The notes under the pieces are model-generated. The model was not told the DNA's origin and searched no databases. It worked only from the letters and a program-made list of their open reading frames with translations. A stretch of 64,000 nucleotides of DNA from contig JAXDDX010000024.1 of NCBI GenBank assembly GCA_034670405.1, forward strand, positions 3,116,501 through 3,180,500, given 5' to 3'. This document shows positions 35,764 to 48,811 of this stretch, one piece after another. Origin of the DNA: Hoplostethus atlanticus (Eukaryota > Chordata > Actinopteri > Trachichthyiformes > Trachichthyidae). Position 1 is the stretch's first letter. Every line of letters starts with the position of its first letter. Both the position numbers and the translations under genes were made by a program.

Positions 35764-37802
35764 TTAAAAGAGGCCGATTTTAACTTTGCCTTCTCTACAG
35801 CCAGTCAGGATGCCAGTATCCAGCAGCTTCAGCAAGTCCACTTTGACCTGGAAGAGACACACAGCCTGAATATCTAACACAGAAATGTTCCATCACGAAA
35901 CAAAAAACAATAAAGCAAAAAACAACGTTAGCTACACGGCGTTTAATTGAGTGACCTCACTGCATGTCCTCAAAATGTCGACTTTCATCACATCATGCAC
36001 CGCTGAAGTGAAACTTGAGTCCAACATGCCAAATACACGCAAAATGTGCTCCTCTCCGTTTAGCCCAACAGGGGGCAGCAGCTCACCTCGGGAACGTCCA
36101 CCATCCTTCGGAGCTTCTGGTCCCTCCAGTTCCAGTCCATGACCAGGTAGCGCAACGCCCGCAAGTTCAAACCCTCTGGGACAAGATCAGAGTTCACACG
36201 GGATGAGAGGGCTTCACGGGTACACACTGAGTGGGCACAGAAGATCCACAGTCCACGCTTACCTTTCTCAATGAGAGCACAGAGCCGGCCAGGCGTTCCC
36301 ACTCCGATCTGGGTGATGCCCTTCTGCAGCAGCTTCACCTGTTCCTCTACCTGGACAGAGAAGACAGTCACACAAAGAAAGTTTTACACCAATAAAACAG
36401 GTGCATAATCCACACACAGCATACAACTATGCATCACAGTGGGTATCCGTCATCTCTAATACCTTGATGTGTTTTGCAAATAGCTTCAATACTTTGGCTT
36501 CACCCTTGAAGGTTGTCAGCTGCCTGGGGAGAACAGAAAACAAGAAAGCACTCATTTAAAGCCAAGTGAAAAGTTGTAATGCAATAATAGAAATAAACAC
36601 AATTTGTCTGTAACTTACTTGATGAGCTCAATGGTTCGGAGGGCAGAGCTACAAACGATGAGCAGGACCACGGAGCTCTTCTCTGTGTGCTGCTTCTGGA
36701 CCTTCGCCCATTTGGGGCAAACTAGGCACAATGGGAGAACGATGAAACAAAACCGACACTCACTGTGGGCAAAGCGTGTACTGACTATTGACTTCTGTTA
36801 GGAGACAAACGAACACCACTCACTCTCTTTCAGGTAGGAGGAGAGGCTGTGCGTTAAGTCATTACTGGTCAGGAAACAGGAGTCTAGGAGGACAGACAGA
36901 GACCTGGTGAATCAACTGAGCAGTACGTAGCAGGTCAGGTCAGGTCAGGTCAGGTCAAAGGGGAGACGGCCCGACTTACCCTGCAATTTGAGCTCCTCCA
37001 TCTCAATAACGGAGCGCTTGTCTGAGAAGTATTGAGTGACCAGGTTCTGCAGGTCCGCCGGACAGCCTGGTTTCGGCTCAGAGGAGGCCAAGACATCTGT
37101 GATCGTCTTCTTCTTCTGGAAAACAAAATACATTCACGTAATATACACACAGCACTGATCAACTGTCTATAATGATTTAACTGTTGTTCCACTTTGCAAC
37201 AGCAGGTGTCACTAGAGTGTTCATGCTCACCTTCCTCCTTTTTTTGGGTTTTGTTGATTTGTCATCCTCAGGCTCTTTCTTCTCCTGAACAACTAAACAC
37301 TCTTTCTGTAAAAACAACAGATGAAGAGCACATGACTTTGGTGAAAGACTGATACACGGACCCATATACACCAGGGGTTTGAATGCATTTCTTTCTTTTA
37401 ACTCACTGAACTGAACAGATTGTTTTCTGTTTTTCTGGTTAATTTTACTGTCATTCATATTGCAGAGCATTATGGGTAAAAGGGTAGTTCTTTGCTCTAC
37501 TCATTTCAACTTAGTACCGGTGTCTACTCAATCAAACCTGGAAAAACAGTATAACATCTTAGCATTTTCAGTACATTAGAGTTGGAGAAAAAAAAACCTG
37601 CTGATGATCAGGTACTGCACAATGTGGTTGGTAGCTCAGACAGGTACACAACATGATAATACCTGTTCGGTACTTTTCTTCTTCTTGGCCTTGGCCGGCT
37701 TTTCTGTTGCGCTCTTCCTCTTCTTCGCAGTTTTCGTCTGTGTTTCTGGTTTCTCTGTCGGCGGTTTCTCTTCCTCTATCGCCTCCTCTACCTCAGACAC
37801 AT
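35764..37802 (-). CDS. cmss1: CMS1-type small ribosomal subunit biogenesis factor, exons 2-10 (5' incomplete, frame broken once)
   Basis: Homologue of yeast Cms1, a factor linked to the 90S pre-ribosome/U3 processome; nucleolar role inferred. Exons in transcript order: 37802-37663, 37305-37231, 37115-36980, 36881-36824, 36721-36619, 36523-36463, 36350-36263, 36175-36087, 35847-35764 (stop 35766-35764). The N-terminal part is acidic then strongly Lys/Arg-rich (AKKRK, AKKKK, KPKKRRK), as expected for a nucleolar protein. The conserved block [17 protein letters not shown] follows. The C-terminal half has the family's degenerate DEAD-box-like signatures: GVGTPGR, and [12 protein letters not shown] where a helicase would carry DEAD. 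It ends in KIGLF. Exon 36824-36881 is 58 bases where neighbouring phases need 60: after DLTHSL the frame slips by two missing bases near 36835-36845 and would stop at 36651-36649. The usual first exon (start MADDLGDEWW in human) was not found in the window. A 13-base in-phase alternative exists at 37981-37969. Confidence 0.9.
36931..36957. repeat. (CAGGT)n tandem repeat in a cmss1 intron
   Basis: Five tandem CAGGT units ending in CA, between the exons at 36824-36881 and 36980-37115. Each unit read on the - strand is ACCTG, so it does not create splice donors for cmss1. Confidence 0.9.
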
Positions 37803-37968
37803 CTGATCAGACAGGGAGAGATTTCCTCATTACAGTTGAGAGCAGTACAGGGTCTGTAAGATGAGCAGACGCTCCGTGTAAAAAGCCAGTTAAAGCTGGC
37901 AGACATACCGGAGCTAAGGAGCAGATTTATATTGAGTCTTGCTATATAAGGCATGTAAACCTGCTCAC

Positions 37969-37981
37969 CCCCAGCCACCAT
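37969..37981 (-). CDS. cmss1: Candidate alternative first coding exon of cmss1
   Basis: On the - strand an ATG at 37981 with G at -3 and G at +4 opens a 13-base exon encoding MVAG plus one base. It is followed by a GTGAGC donor that joins in phase to the exon ending at 37802. It would start the protein about 20 residues shorter than I expect for vertebrate CMSS1 and lacks the acidic DDLGDEWW-type leader. It may be a chance ORF. Confidence 0.25.
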
Positions 37982-39339
37982 GCCGCCTGAGAAGCAGACA
38001 AAACCCTCATGGATAACAAGGTTAGGGGGTCACAGAATCCATTTCCTCACTTAGGCCCCTGAGCCAATACTTTGGCATTGGTAAATCATAATGTCTCAGA
38101 CTGCTTGGGCTATTCATCAGTCTTGCTCCAGTGCACATTACAGTCACTATAGAGACCAAGTACAATACGCAACACGTTACCTTGGATACCAATAATGTAG
38201 CAGTCATCCAACCAAGCATCTGGTTATCTTTAGCCTCCCTATTACCTCCCTAGCTACCTCTTCTCACTCTATACCGCTCATCTCATGCTGTGAGGTCACG
38301 CTCAGACCCCTCGGCAATAGAGGGAAAATGAGGATGCTTGCTCATAAATACCTTCACTTTAATTAAAGCAGATGAACGCCACAGTCTGGACTCCACTATA
38401 AATCTGCAGGTTTTACAACCGTGTCCTTACTGAATACGGACAATGGAAAATACCTTGATATTAAAGTTCCATAGAGACAGACTGCAAATAGACAGGCAGA
38501 GAAAGCATCTCTGTACGAAACTCATCCTGTGAGTATCCGGCAGGAGCCAAAGTTCGAGCTCGGCCAGGTCTGAATACAGTACATCACATCCGAGGTGTGG
38601 AAGCGGACAGGTGTTGTGTCGGTCTGTGACCAGCAGCGTGTGGCATGGCCAGGCTTTAACACCTAGACTAAGTCAAGGTGTTTGATTGGAGTCCATGAAC
38701 TCATCCTCTCTCCTGCTGTAACCCTATGAAACCGCACCGACATGCTGCATCCGTGCCCCAATAAGTGCCTGTGTTCTTATAAAGATCGACTTTGTACTTC
38801 CCTTTATCATCTAGCTTGCCTCTGTGCCGTGGCAGTGATGTATCCATTATATCCTCAACACTCCTGTATGAAGCTGTGTAAGCTGTATTACCCAGCGCCT
38901 ATTTAACTGAACAAGGGTTATGTGTAGCCACCAAATTATTTCCAAGCAGGCTTAGACCTAATGCTGACAGGCACTTAAAGATGAAGAAGTTTTTTGATGG
39001 CTGCATACTTGAATACTTGAATGTAGAATTGGCAGTTATTTGAAGCATTACTGGAGTATATGTGGAGAGGGCGTACAGTGGTTTCAGGCTCCTTGGGGAC
39101 CTCTCAGGTGCTTAGGTCTATTGAGTGTCTGGCATTGCTGAGAGTGACGTGTGTTAAACCGACACAAAGCTTAATTTAACACAGTGACAAAACGGTGCTC
39201 AAACAGATCTCTGACCATGCCCATGAGCACTTCCCACTTGATCACACCAGCCTTCCCTCTTTGAGCCCCACCCATCCCTGGACCTTGCTCTGTCCTCCCA
39301 TCCCACCATCTCTCCGTCCAATCTTTATCGCACCCTGCC

Positions 39340-39921
39340 GCCCCCCCATCACTTTGCTTTGCTAGCAGCCTTCCTTGGATCTATTATTGCCAGAGGAGCA
39401 GATAAAAAGGAGAGGAGGGGGAGAAGTGGGATGCGGGGGGGAGTAGGCAGCAGGTCCAGGCAATGAGACATTTTTTTTCTCTCACTGGCAGGTCCTTTGT
39501 CTTCCATCTCTCCATAGCCACACCCCACCGCTACCTTCTTTCGCTCCTTCACTCCATCTCTCGCTCCCCAACCTTAATCCTTCTTTACAGTCATCAGTTA
39601 GGGCAAGCACTCCATCTCTCTGAGGACCACTGCACCACTGATGGACCAAACCAATCATTCCCCACACCCTCCCTCTCTTCGGTACACACATCCCTTCCTC
39701 AGTCTCTCTCTCCTCCTGGACTGTCGTGAGGGAAAGTGAGGACACACAGGTGCCAAAGAGGAAGGCAAGCAAAGAAGGAAGACTGGTGAGAGGAGACAAG
39801 AGGGTCAAAAGAGAGCATTAGTGGGAAGGAGGACTTTGTGCAAAGATACTGGAGAGAAAGAAACAGACTATCAAGACAAATCCAGGCCTAACTGCCCACC
39901 GGCCCACCTGTCCTGCAGGAG
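39340..39921 (+). other. Purine/pyrimidine-rich segment, possible noncoding first exon of filip1l
   Basis: A long stretch of CT-rich then GA-rich DNA ends at TCCTGCAGGAG followed by GTAAGG (donor GT at 39922), a good splice-donor context. The next acceptor that fits on the + strand is CTCTTCCTAG at 48442-48451, just before the filip1l start codon. Only the donor context supports this. Confidence 0.2.
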
Positions 39922-42900
39922 GTAAGGTCTACCGCTCTGTTGGTATTTTCATCATTTACTCATGGGGTCCTGAATAGCAAGGTAAAACATCTAGCTACTC
40001 AGAACAAATCTCAAATGTTTTAACTTCATAGCGTTGATGGAATTTGCAACCACTCTCGGCACAATGTGGTTGACTGACAGAGCACCAGGCTGAACTGCAT
40101 GGTGGCTCTGACCCGGTTAACTGAGCATGAAAATACTATTGGCAATTTCTACTCTAGTAGCCTATGTGGTCTGAGCTTATCCATACCCGAGGCCTCAGAG
40201 GAGTAAAGGGTGTGGGAGCAGCCAGACTGACAGTGGGTTTAAACCCCAATCCTAAGCTCTTTAACGGCACAAAGACCCCCCTGGACAACCTGTCAAGGAG
40301 CGAGAGAGCTGCTGTACACACACTGTTTTTTTTCTGTGAGTTGCTGATTCAGCGCGGATTTGGTTCTAGGATTATGAGAGGGATGGGCTACCGTGATAGT
40401 TAATAAACGACGGGGTACATCCACTCAGTAGAATGTGCATAATCTTGTGTGAATACGTGCCTACAGTGCGGGGTCATAGGGGGTGTAAGTGTCAGAGGGG
40501 GAGAGGTTTTCCCCCGTGGGACAGTGCAGGGATCACATTTCCCTCTAGAATGGTTGAGGGGGACTCCTGCTAATAAAACACACAAATGCTAGGCTAGTAA
40601 CAAAGGTACCACAGACGTTAATGGTACCTAGAAATTGGTCATCAAAACCTTTGTTATCAACTGTAAATGTGCATGTTTAAAAACACTTTGGGGTATAACA
40701 TCTATGCTGGTTAAAGGGACTGACCTTTTCCTTCTAAATGTATAATCAGTCTGCCTGCATTACATAGTCTGATGTTTGAACTGTCAAAATAACCTTAAGA
40801 GACGTGTATCACACTGAGGCTAGAGACATACTGACACAACAGACATTAAAACATAGGATTGCAGGCATGTCAAACACAGCAGTTCTTAATCACTGTATTG
40901 GGGCTGCAATAGAGATGTTCCCATCCCCCCTAATTGAGATGCTGTGGCTTCACTATTTGCCCACAGGAAATGGCAAATTGAAACATAAGCGCAAAATCCG
41001 ACCAAAACCGTCTCCTATAACAGCAGCGAGTGAGCACTCCCTCCGGAGTAAGCTGGACTCACCAACATCAGATCTTTTGCCTCTCTTACTAGTTTCTCTC
41101 TCGCTGCCGTTTGGGGCCTATTGCAGCTTTAAGGAAAGAGGTTAGAGGGTCAAAGGCTGAAAATTAGCTGCGGTTTCCTCCATCCCTGTACACGGTGTCA
41201 GAATGTAGTATTTATTAGAGGAGGTCTCAAATTGACACAGGGGTCTTAGCACAATTGTTGGACTACATCAGGCCAACATATCATAGCATTGGGTTACAGT
41301 CTGTTTTTCTCCAGTGAGAGGGCGAGCAGTAAGAAGGCAGGCAGTAGGGGCGGGAGAGAACATATCTATACAGGATATAGCAAATCCATAGGTTGAGGTT
41401 AATTATGAAGAATCATTTATATTTTAAAATGATATTAACTATAACTTAAATGAATAATTATTATATATAGTTAATATAATTACAATATTATCAGGTAACG
41501 TCAGTAAAATAGAGCTGGAGGGCATACAACAGTAAACCTGAGTGTTCCTTAACCCTTGACCTCAACATCCTTCAAGCCACGGTCGGTCCAGATGGCAGGT
41601 CGAGGAAACGCTCTGCCTCCAGATGAATACAGGCCATTGAGTTTACAGCTCCGATAACCGGAGATCAATGGAGGTGAATGGCTGTGGAAGGGGCTCATAT
41701 GAAGAGAAATAGGGCCTTTAATGGATGATCAATAGAGGTGACTGGTTTTAATGGATGGTCGATAGTGCTGACTGGTTATAATGGGAATCAATCGACTGGT
41801 TTCAGGAAAGGGCCGATTCGGCTCCAGACAAATAACAGCTGACAGCTGATTGACTGAGGGGGTCAGAGTGACACGTGCACGCTCACGTGCACGGGCACAA
41901 TGCTGATACAACTGCATAAAAAAGCTCTACACTCCCTCTGCTCCTCCTTAGCAGTTTGGTGGTGATTATCCCCTGGGAGCACACGGGACTAAGTGGCCTC
42001 AATAAGCTCTTAATCACCACCACAGTTTACTCTATTAGTCTGGTTTAAGATACCACTCCTTCCTGTAGGGGTGGAGAAGACACACCAATTACACCTTACA
42101 ACCTCCTACAACCCAAACACATCCCGAGTGCCCCCATCCTGCATGAAGCAGATACTGTGCGGTGCTTTGGTTTATGGCCATGTCATGATTTATATGTTAG
42201 TGTAAAAGGAATATATTACGTTCTATGAAATCAATTTGCCGGTGGTTTCCACGATCGATAACTCATCTGAGGACATGTACTGATTGCCTGATGCGGTGGT
42301 GGTGGGGGGGGCGGTACTAGTAGTTATTGGTCTTGGAGGCCTGCAGTTTCCTCTCTAAAGCCACTATTGAGCATGTGTTATAGTTAAATCAATGAAGACT
42401 TTAGGCTACACGCACAAAGTTATTAAGCAAGCTATAGTGGAATGAGTCACTGGGAGACAGCCTGAATAGATTACCAGCGTCTGGTAACAAATTCAGTTGG
42501 CTTGCAACATTCTGCTGCTCAACCCCTTCAGTCAATTGTCCTTATGTTTCAGCCTTGCCATCACTTAGCTGCTGTGTTGCTGGGTGTCAGGAGACAAAGC
42601 CTGGGCCTTGTTCGACATAGATTTTTTTGAGGCTGGTTAATCAAAAGGTGAAATAAAAGTAAGATATAAATAATAAATTAGCTCCTGCATTTCCCTGCCA
42701 GATTTACAAGCATGTCTACCGAGGGGGTAGGGCTAGACGCTGCGTCTGGCCAGGGGAATGATAAGACCCTCTTTGGTAGCATCCCAACGTCTCTGCTAAT
42801 TGGCCGTGTGTGTATTTGTCAGGGCTTGTTAGACTGTAGGCTTAATGTTGTTGGTTTTAAAAGGCTCAGAGCTGGCACACTGCAAGACGCAGGGTCAGCG

Positions 42901-45900
42901 TGTCACCAGCAGGAGGAGCAGCAGAAGCACAGGGAAGGCTAACCAGGTTGTCCACTGAAAGATAATACAACTCCAACAGGATCCACAGAGCAGGCCGGGC
43001 TTCACAACTGGGCCTTCGCTAACGCTGCTGATTTTTCACACTTACATGGATAGCAAACACATACACACTCAATAATACAAATGCACTTCTTCTGAAAAAT
43101 TATCAAACTTATGAAACATGGCTTATAATGGATAAGTAGAGTTGGATAAGTACAGTAAAAAAAAAAAGCTATGGTTTGTGGCCACTGCACAATGAGGCTA
43201 CACCAGGCAGCTCCACCTGACCTAAAGTTCTCTGAAGTAAAACCCAGGCTAACGTCCATTGGGGCAAGGACAATGCATTTTCCTTGTCGCCTTTTCATCA
43301 TTGTGTAAATATGTGTTACATAACTTTCAATGCCTCTTAAGCAATGTGGAGCAGGGCTGGGTTAACTGAGTCATCTATGATCTGACCTATGATGTCATGG
43401 CTGTACCATATGAGGTCCATGTGCTTGTTGGAAGACTTTCAGTCTTTCACTGTTTATCTGAAAGGCCACTAACCCATCTTCCTGTGCCCTTTCTGAAACA
43501 ACAGGATAATATTGTACTTGTCCTGGGTCAACTAGTATTTGCAAATACTTCTCATTGTTTGCTTGATAGGCAGGGTTTAGTGGACAAGTCAGATGATATC
43601 AGATAGCATCTGCAAAAACCTTTGACCTCGGTCTGTGCTGTATTCTGTAGGTTAAGGGTTCTTAAGCTTTATCAGCCTATGAGAAAAGTCTTCCCTCACA
43701 TTGGCATGGCCTGGACAACATATTGCAACTCCTGCCATGTGGGTACCCAAAAGTAGGCCCCAACTGATTTTGGCTGCCAACCTTCACCTCAAGAAACTGG
43801 GCTTTTGACTCGACTTCTACCCGTTCCTTCTCCCTCTTAACTTAATATGGCAGCAGCTTTTTGTCTCACCCCTCTGCTCTTTACCTACAGACTAAATACT
43901 AATCTCTGCATCCATTCCTCTCTTCCTCCCCGCCTGTATCTCCCAGTGGCAGGTATCATGTGGATGATATTTGTAACACTGTGCTCTAGTCTCTCGCTCT
44001 CAGTCAATCACTACTGCAGGACTCTGATGCAATGCAAGAGGAATCTAGGATCTGATATCGGAGTGAGGATAGGGGTCAAACATGTGTTAGTGTGAAATGT
44101 GCACGCACACACACACAGACTCAGATGAACAAACACACACACACCTGTTAACACAAAATCATCGGGAAGTGTTAGAATTTCACGTCTTCCCTATCCCAAG
44201 GGCGACCTTCGGTCATGGAAGCTTTACTGAACCAGTCTAACATCCAGAAGAGGACACACGTCTTACATCACAGCAAAGAAATGTATAACACATTTCATTA
44301 CATCACTCGTCTCCAAATTGTTTTACACACCACAATCTTTTGATTAATAGAGCTGAATGACTAGCATGTGGGTAAGACCAGACATTCAGAAAGTTCAGCC
44401 CATCGGATGAATTAAACTATACACCGAAAATAACCAAATATATGGATGTAGAAATAGGCCTAAAAACAACCACACTCACTGGACGTGGTACGTCTAATTT
44501 CACCCAACCAGTTATCATAAATAATATTATACTCAAATGCTATGATTTTAATACAGAGCAGTGATACCAGACTAACAGCACAGTAACGTACTGCATTACC
44601 TCGTACTGTCAGAAGACTGTTGGGCTCATCGCATCCTGTTAAAACTCTATAAGCAACACAACCATAATCTAGACTTCAAAGACCACTTCAAGACGACTGA
44701 CAGCTCCGTGGCATCTTACCTGTTGATGGCAATGAAGTATGGTTTTCATTCACACATCTACAAAGTAGGGAAAGGATTCAATCACAAGTTAAGCCAAAGG
44801 TTAAGATCATAAATTCCTATAAGAGTATAAAATGTATATCATCCGACATGACGTTCTCTTTTGTCAACCCCAAACGCTCAATAGCCTTGAAAGACTCGAG
44901 CGCTTTGAGCAACATGGAGGGCAGGACTGCTGCAGCATCTGGTACTTGCACTTATCAATGGCAATGAAGGGGGAAGAGGAAGCCAAGCTCAAATATTTAA
45001 CAATTACTGTCAGGCGCTTCAAACAAAACACCTCCGACTGAGGAAAGGGAGAGACCTTCAGGCAGAAAATGATAACTAGAAATTGGTCCACTATGAAATA
45101 TTTACCAAGAAGTCTTTTTGTGCCTTACTCCTTCTCTAGTGACCTATAGATTTGGGGTGCAGAGGGGAAGAAATATTTTAGATTTATGTTTGGAAAGTGT
45201 GTAATTGGTAAAAATGTGATAACAACCTTATCTATCATTTGAGCCCATATACAAGAATTTAACAATCATGATAACACAAATGATGCACGCACTCTCCAAG
45301 TTTCATCAAAATTGGACCGGTGGTGTAGCAGTTACAGCCTTTCAAAGTTTGAAATTCTGACCTTTAATTACAGCATCCCCATCGGGTCAACCAGTGTCAT
45401 TTCACCTGTCACTAGCACACAGTGCAAAGATGCATCATCCCGTTATGTCAAAATCACTAAAATATCACCTGAAATATCACATTTGATGGATGAATGAATG
45501 GATAGGACACTTCCCCCCCCCCATCACGAAGACCTTCCTGATTTCCACTGGTATCTGAGATGGAGAGGGGTACTCTAAACCAGATGCCCACGCTGAGAAA
45601 CTTCAACAGTCTTACACTTCAGACGTACTCTAGGGGTTTAACTACTTTAATGCCATTGGTGTATTTGGACAGCGACATGAAGAAGCAAATCAGTTGTCAT
45701 CTAATGTTCATAGAGTAGTGGCATTATTGTACACAACATTTCTCGGTGTTCAAGAGCTCCCCCTCTCTCTGGCTAGCTTGTCTCCTTTAGATTGCCCTTA
45801 CCAACCATGCCTGAAGTACTCTGCTCCCGCCAACACATGAAGCAGCCATAAAGACTCTGATTTAAGGAGCGCAACGCTGTGCCAACTTGACCCTGGCAGT

Positions 45901-46179
45901 GGGGGCCACGGTGGGCTCCAGAGCACAGATGAGCCAGTCTAACCATGACAGGTGGATATAAAGTGGATTTGACCTGCCCATGAGGAATGGATGGCTAGAG
46001 AGAGACGGGAGAAGGCACAGACAGGCCCACTCAGCGCTTTATTAATGGTTTTATACACAAGTGATAAACCTCAACATGGTTTATTGCTGCTTACATAGCC
46101 GGGTTGAGAATGTCAGGGAATAGGTGACCATTCATTGGTCTCAGCCCATGACCATATTCACTTTACTGTTAAGATGCCG

Positions 46180-46181
<2 letters not shown>

Positions 46182-46223
<42 letters not shown>
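46182..46223. repeat. (GT)n microsatellite
   Basis: About 20 GT units. Confidence 0.95.
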
Positions 46224-46224
<1 letters not shown>

Positions 46225-48451
46225 ACCAAATTTGGGGTTTGGATGCGTGGAGTGAGCGAGGAAGACTGTTATTATTTAAGTATTAATGTTTTTTTCCCAG
46301 GGCAGCCGGTGCCCTTCTGAGGAGACCGGGGCAGGCAGGCGGGATGCAGGCATGCAGCCCAGGGTGGTGTTCAGATAAATAAACAGAGGCGGCCAGCCAC
46401 ATGTGCGGCTGCCAGCCTGCCTGCCAGCGGACAGTCCTCAGTGGGGTAACCCAGGCAACCATTATTGAGACTGACTCTGGATCTGAGCCAGAACTGATGT
46501 TTAGGAGTAAGTGCACATGCCTGGCATTGTGTGGGCGCGTGTGTCCTTGGACAACAGTATGCATGTGCCCGTCTAGACATTATGTGCGCACGTTTAAGAA
46601 AGGAAGAAAGAAAGAGAATGTGACTCATGCAGTGTGTGTGTGTGTGTGTGAGTTTGTGAACTGTGAAGTGTTCAGACCTCACCGGCATCAGTCATCTGGA
46701 GGCTGAGGGCAAGGAAACAACAGCACGTGTCTTGGCTAGACTGCTCACATTAACAGCACCATCAACGGATGAGCTGAGGAGAAAATATACACACTCTGGT
46801 CCAAGGGAAACAGACCCCAGGCCACCACAGAAAATAGGTGCCAAAGATCACCAACTCACATCAGCTCTGCTGAGCTTATCCGACTTGATCCATCCCAGTC
46901 CTAGGCACTCCTATTTAAACTGACTGATAACGATGGTCTCAATAGTCCAACATCTCAACCATTTCCTTTCTTTGATGTACTTAAATTGAATAAAAGCATA
47001 ACATTGACTCTGGATGACCAAGATGAAGTGGACATAAAGAGAAAAGAAATAGAAGAGACAATTGCGACCAAGCCAAGGAATGTATTGCATTGTGCTGTAT
47101 ACCTTAGACAGGAGCAGGCCTGTACGTGATAGTGAATCAGGTTTGTGACCATGACTCCTCAGTAAGTCCAGCCTGCTTGAAAAAGACCTTATGAAAACTT
47201 CTCTACGGTCATGTTAACGCTTCATCATTCCTTCCATCGCCGTAAACGAGTGGTGGGAAGGAACGGGGAGAGAGCCAAGACAGCTCCATCTGTCTTAGTG
47301 ATTGATTCTGAGAGGATAACAACTCAGTAGGAGGGAGGTTGAGGACGTCACTCACTCTCCAGGCGCTTTCTCTCCACACAGATGCAGCGGGGGGAAAAAA
47401 AAAGGCCGCTATACAGAAACAATGCATTATGTAAGCCAACACTCTCACAAGGAATCGATATCGACTGAAGGATGCCATTGGCTACGGTCCAAGTTTGGCT
47501 GAAGGGCTCCGTTTCTGTTTTCCCTCCTACCACTGTTCATCTTGTGTAGAGACTCAAGGTTGCGCTCAGGCCTTGATGACAACAAGCAGCTGTTGCCTGC
47601 CTGGCTGCGTGGCGTGTTTTTGTGTATGTGTGTGTGTGAGAAAGTGAGTCTCTCTGCTCCTTTGTTCAGTATTAGAATTTCTAACAAGCACAGGAAAAAA
47701 AAAAAGACTAATGATGAAACCTTAATCATAGTCTTTAAACTACTGCACTGAAAACACAAGTCCCCTGGACACAAAGTTCTGCCTACTTCCCTTTCTCCAT
47801 TTCCCCAAAATGGAAAACATAAGGGCCTATGGTTACTTATCTGAAGAAGCTTGATAAACAACTTGGGGATAAAAGGCCTTCCGTGCCACTGTGAGTGATT
47901 TGACTAGAGGAGAAGAAAACAAAGAGATGACATCATGTTTCACTACGAACTCGCTCGCTTTCCCCCTCTAAATATGGGATGAGAAACAAGTCAGAGAACC
48001 CTGGCTAGCGAGCGCTGTTTAACGGAGGGGATTTGCACTCATAGCACACAAACACACAGACAATAAACACACACATCCAGCCCTCATATGGTCAGTAATC
48101 AAGTCCCTATTTGCTGGCAGCCCTCCTGTCCACTCCTCTGCCAAGCTGACAGTAATCACTGTAAATGTGCTAAGAGAGAGAGTATGAGATGACATAAGCG
48201 TAATACAAAGGCAAATGTTAACAGGAGGCAGAGGCCTATCTCTTTTAGTAACACTAACTGTTATGACAAGAGGCCTTTTGAGTTTGGATTTGTCTTATGA
48301 TATCATAGGCATCCGCCAGTCAATTACTGAACCAACACAAAAAGCACTTGTACTGTGATGCCACCACACCTTGACCTTGTTTAACCTCACTTACTTCCTG
48401 TGCCCAGCCAACACCTCTCCCACCGCTTCCTCACTCTCACGCTCTTCCTAG

Positions 48452-48465
48452 GTGGACTCAAAGAT
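48452..48465 (+). promoter_or_regulatory. 5' UTR segment and splice acceptor before the filip1l start
   Basis: A pyrimidine-rich tract ends in CTCTTCCTAG at 48451, which looks like a splice acceptor 14 bases before the ATG at 48466. It implies at least one upstream noncoding exon, as in the human gene. It also argues against starting translation at the earlier in-frame position 48400, which lies in the pyrimidine tract region. Confidence 0.5.
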
Positions 48466-48775
48466 ATGCATTCCCATGGCAACAGCAGCAAAATGGCTCC
48501 CCGGAGTCGAGGCGATCCGCCGAGATGCAACTCAGAACCCCCATTCCACCAGCCCCCGAAAAACACTGGCCCGAGGGATAGCGGCAGGCGAGACAGGAAA
48601 GAGGAGCGTGAGGGCAGAAGCGTGGGGAAAGACCTGTCCCGGGACGACTTCCTGTTTCTTCTCAGTATGCTGGAGGGAGAGCTGCAAGTGAGTAACCACC
48701 TGTTCACATCCAAAATACACACATTAAGTTAGTTCATGTGTGTCTGGATCTAAAGTGAGATTCTAGTCCCACAAA

Positions 48776-48811
<36 letters not shown>

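Larger units (their letters stand above)
37982..48451. other. Noncoding region: probable cmss1 intron 1 and filip1l upstream region
   Basis: I see no conserved coding exon. Contents include a GA/CT-rich stretch (39340-39860), an AT-rich low-complexity stretch (41400-41500) and a (GT)n array (46182-46223). If cmss1 keeps its vertebrate structure, this is part of its long first intron and also the upstream regulatory region of filip1l on the opposite strand. Confidence 0.55.

Noticed and set aside
36060-36371. Continuous 103-codon - strand frame joining two cmss1 exons through the intron
   Set aside because: The middle part is intronic. GTAAGC and CAG splice sites remove it and restore the conserved EKEGLNL junction.
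44832-45091. Overlapping short frames (69 codons +, 75 codons -) near 44.9 kb
   Set aside because: No recognised motif. Possible splice-like signals nearby (TTACCTG at about 44718) were not backed by a partner exon.
48400-48465. Earlier in-frame start for filip1l at 48400
   Set aside because: It lies upstream of a likely splice acceptor ending at 48451, within intronic-looking pyrimidine-rich DNA. The ATG at 48466 better matches the family N-terminus.
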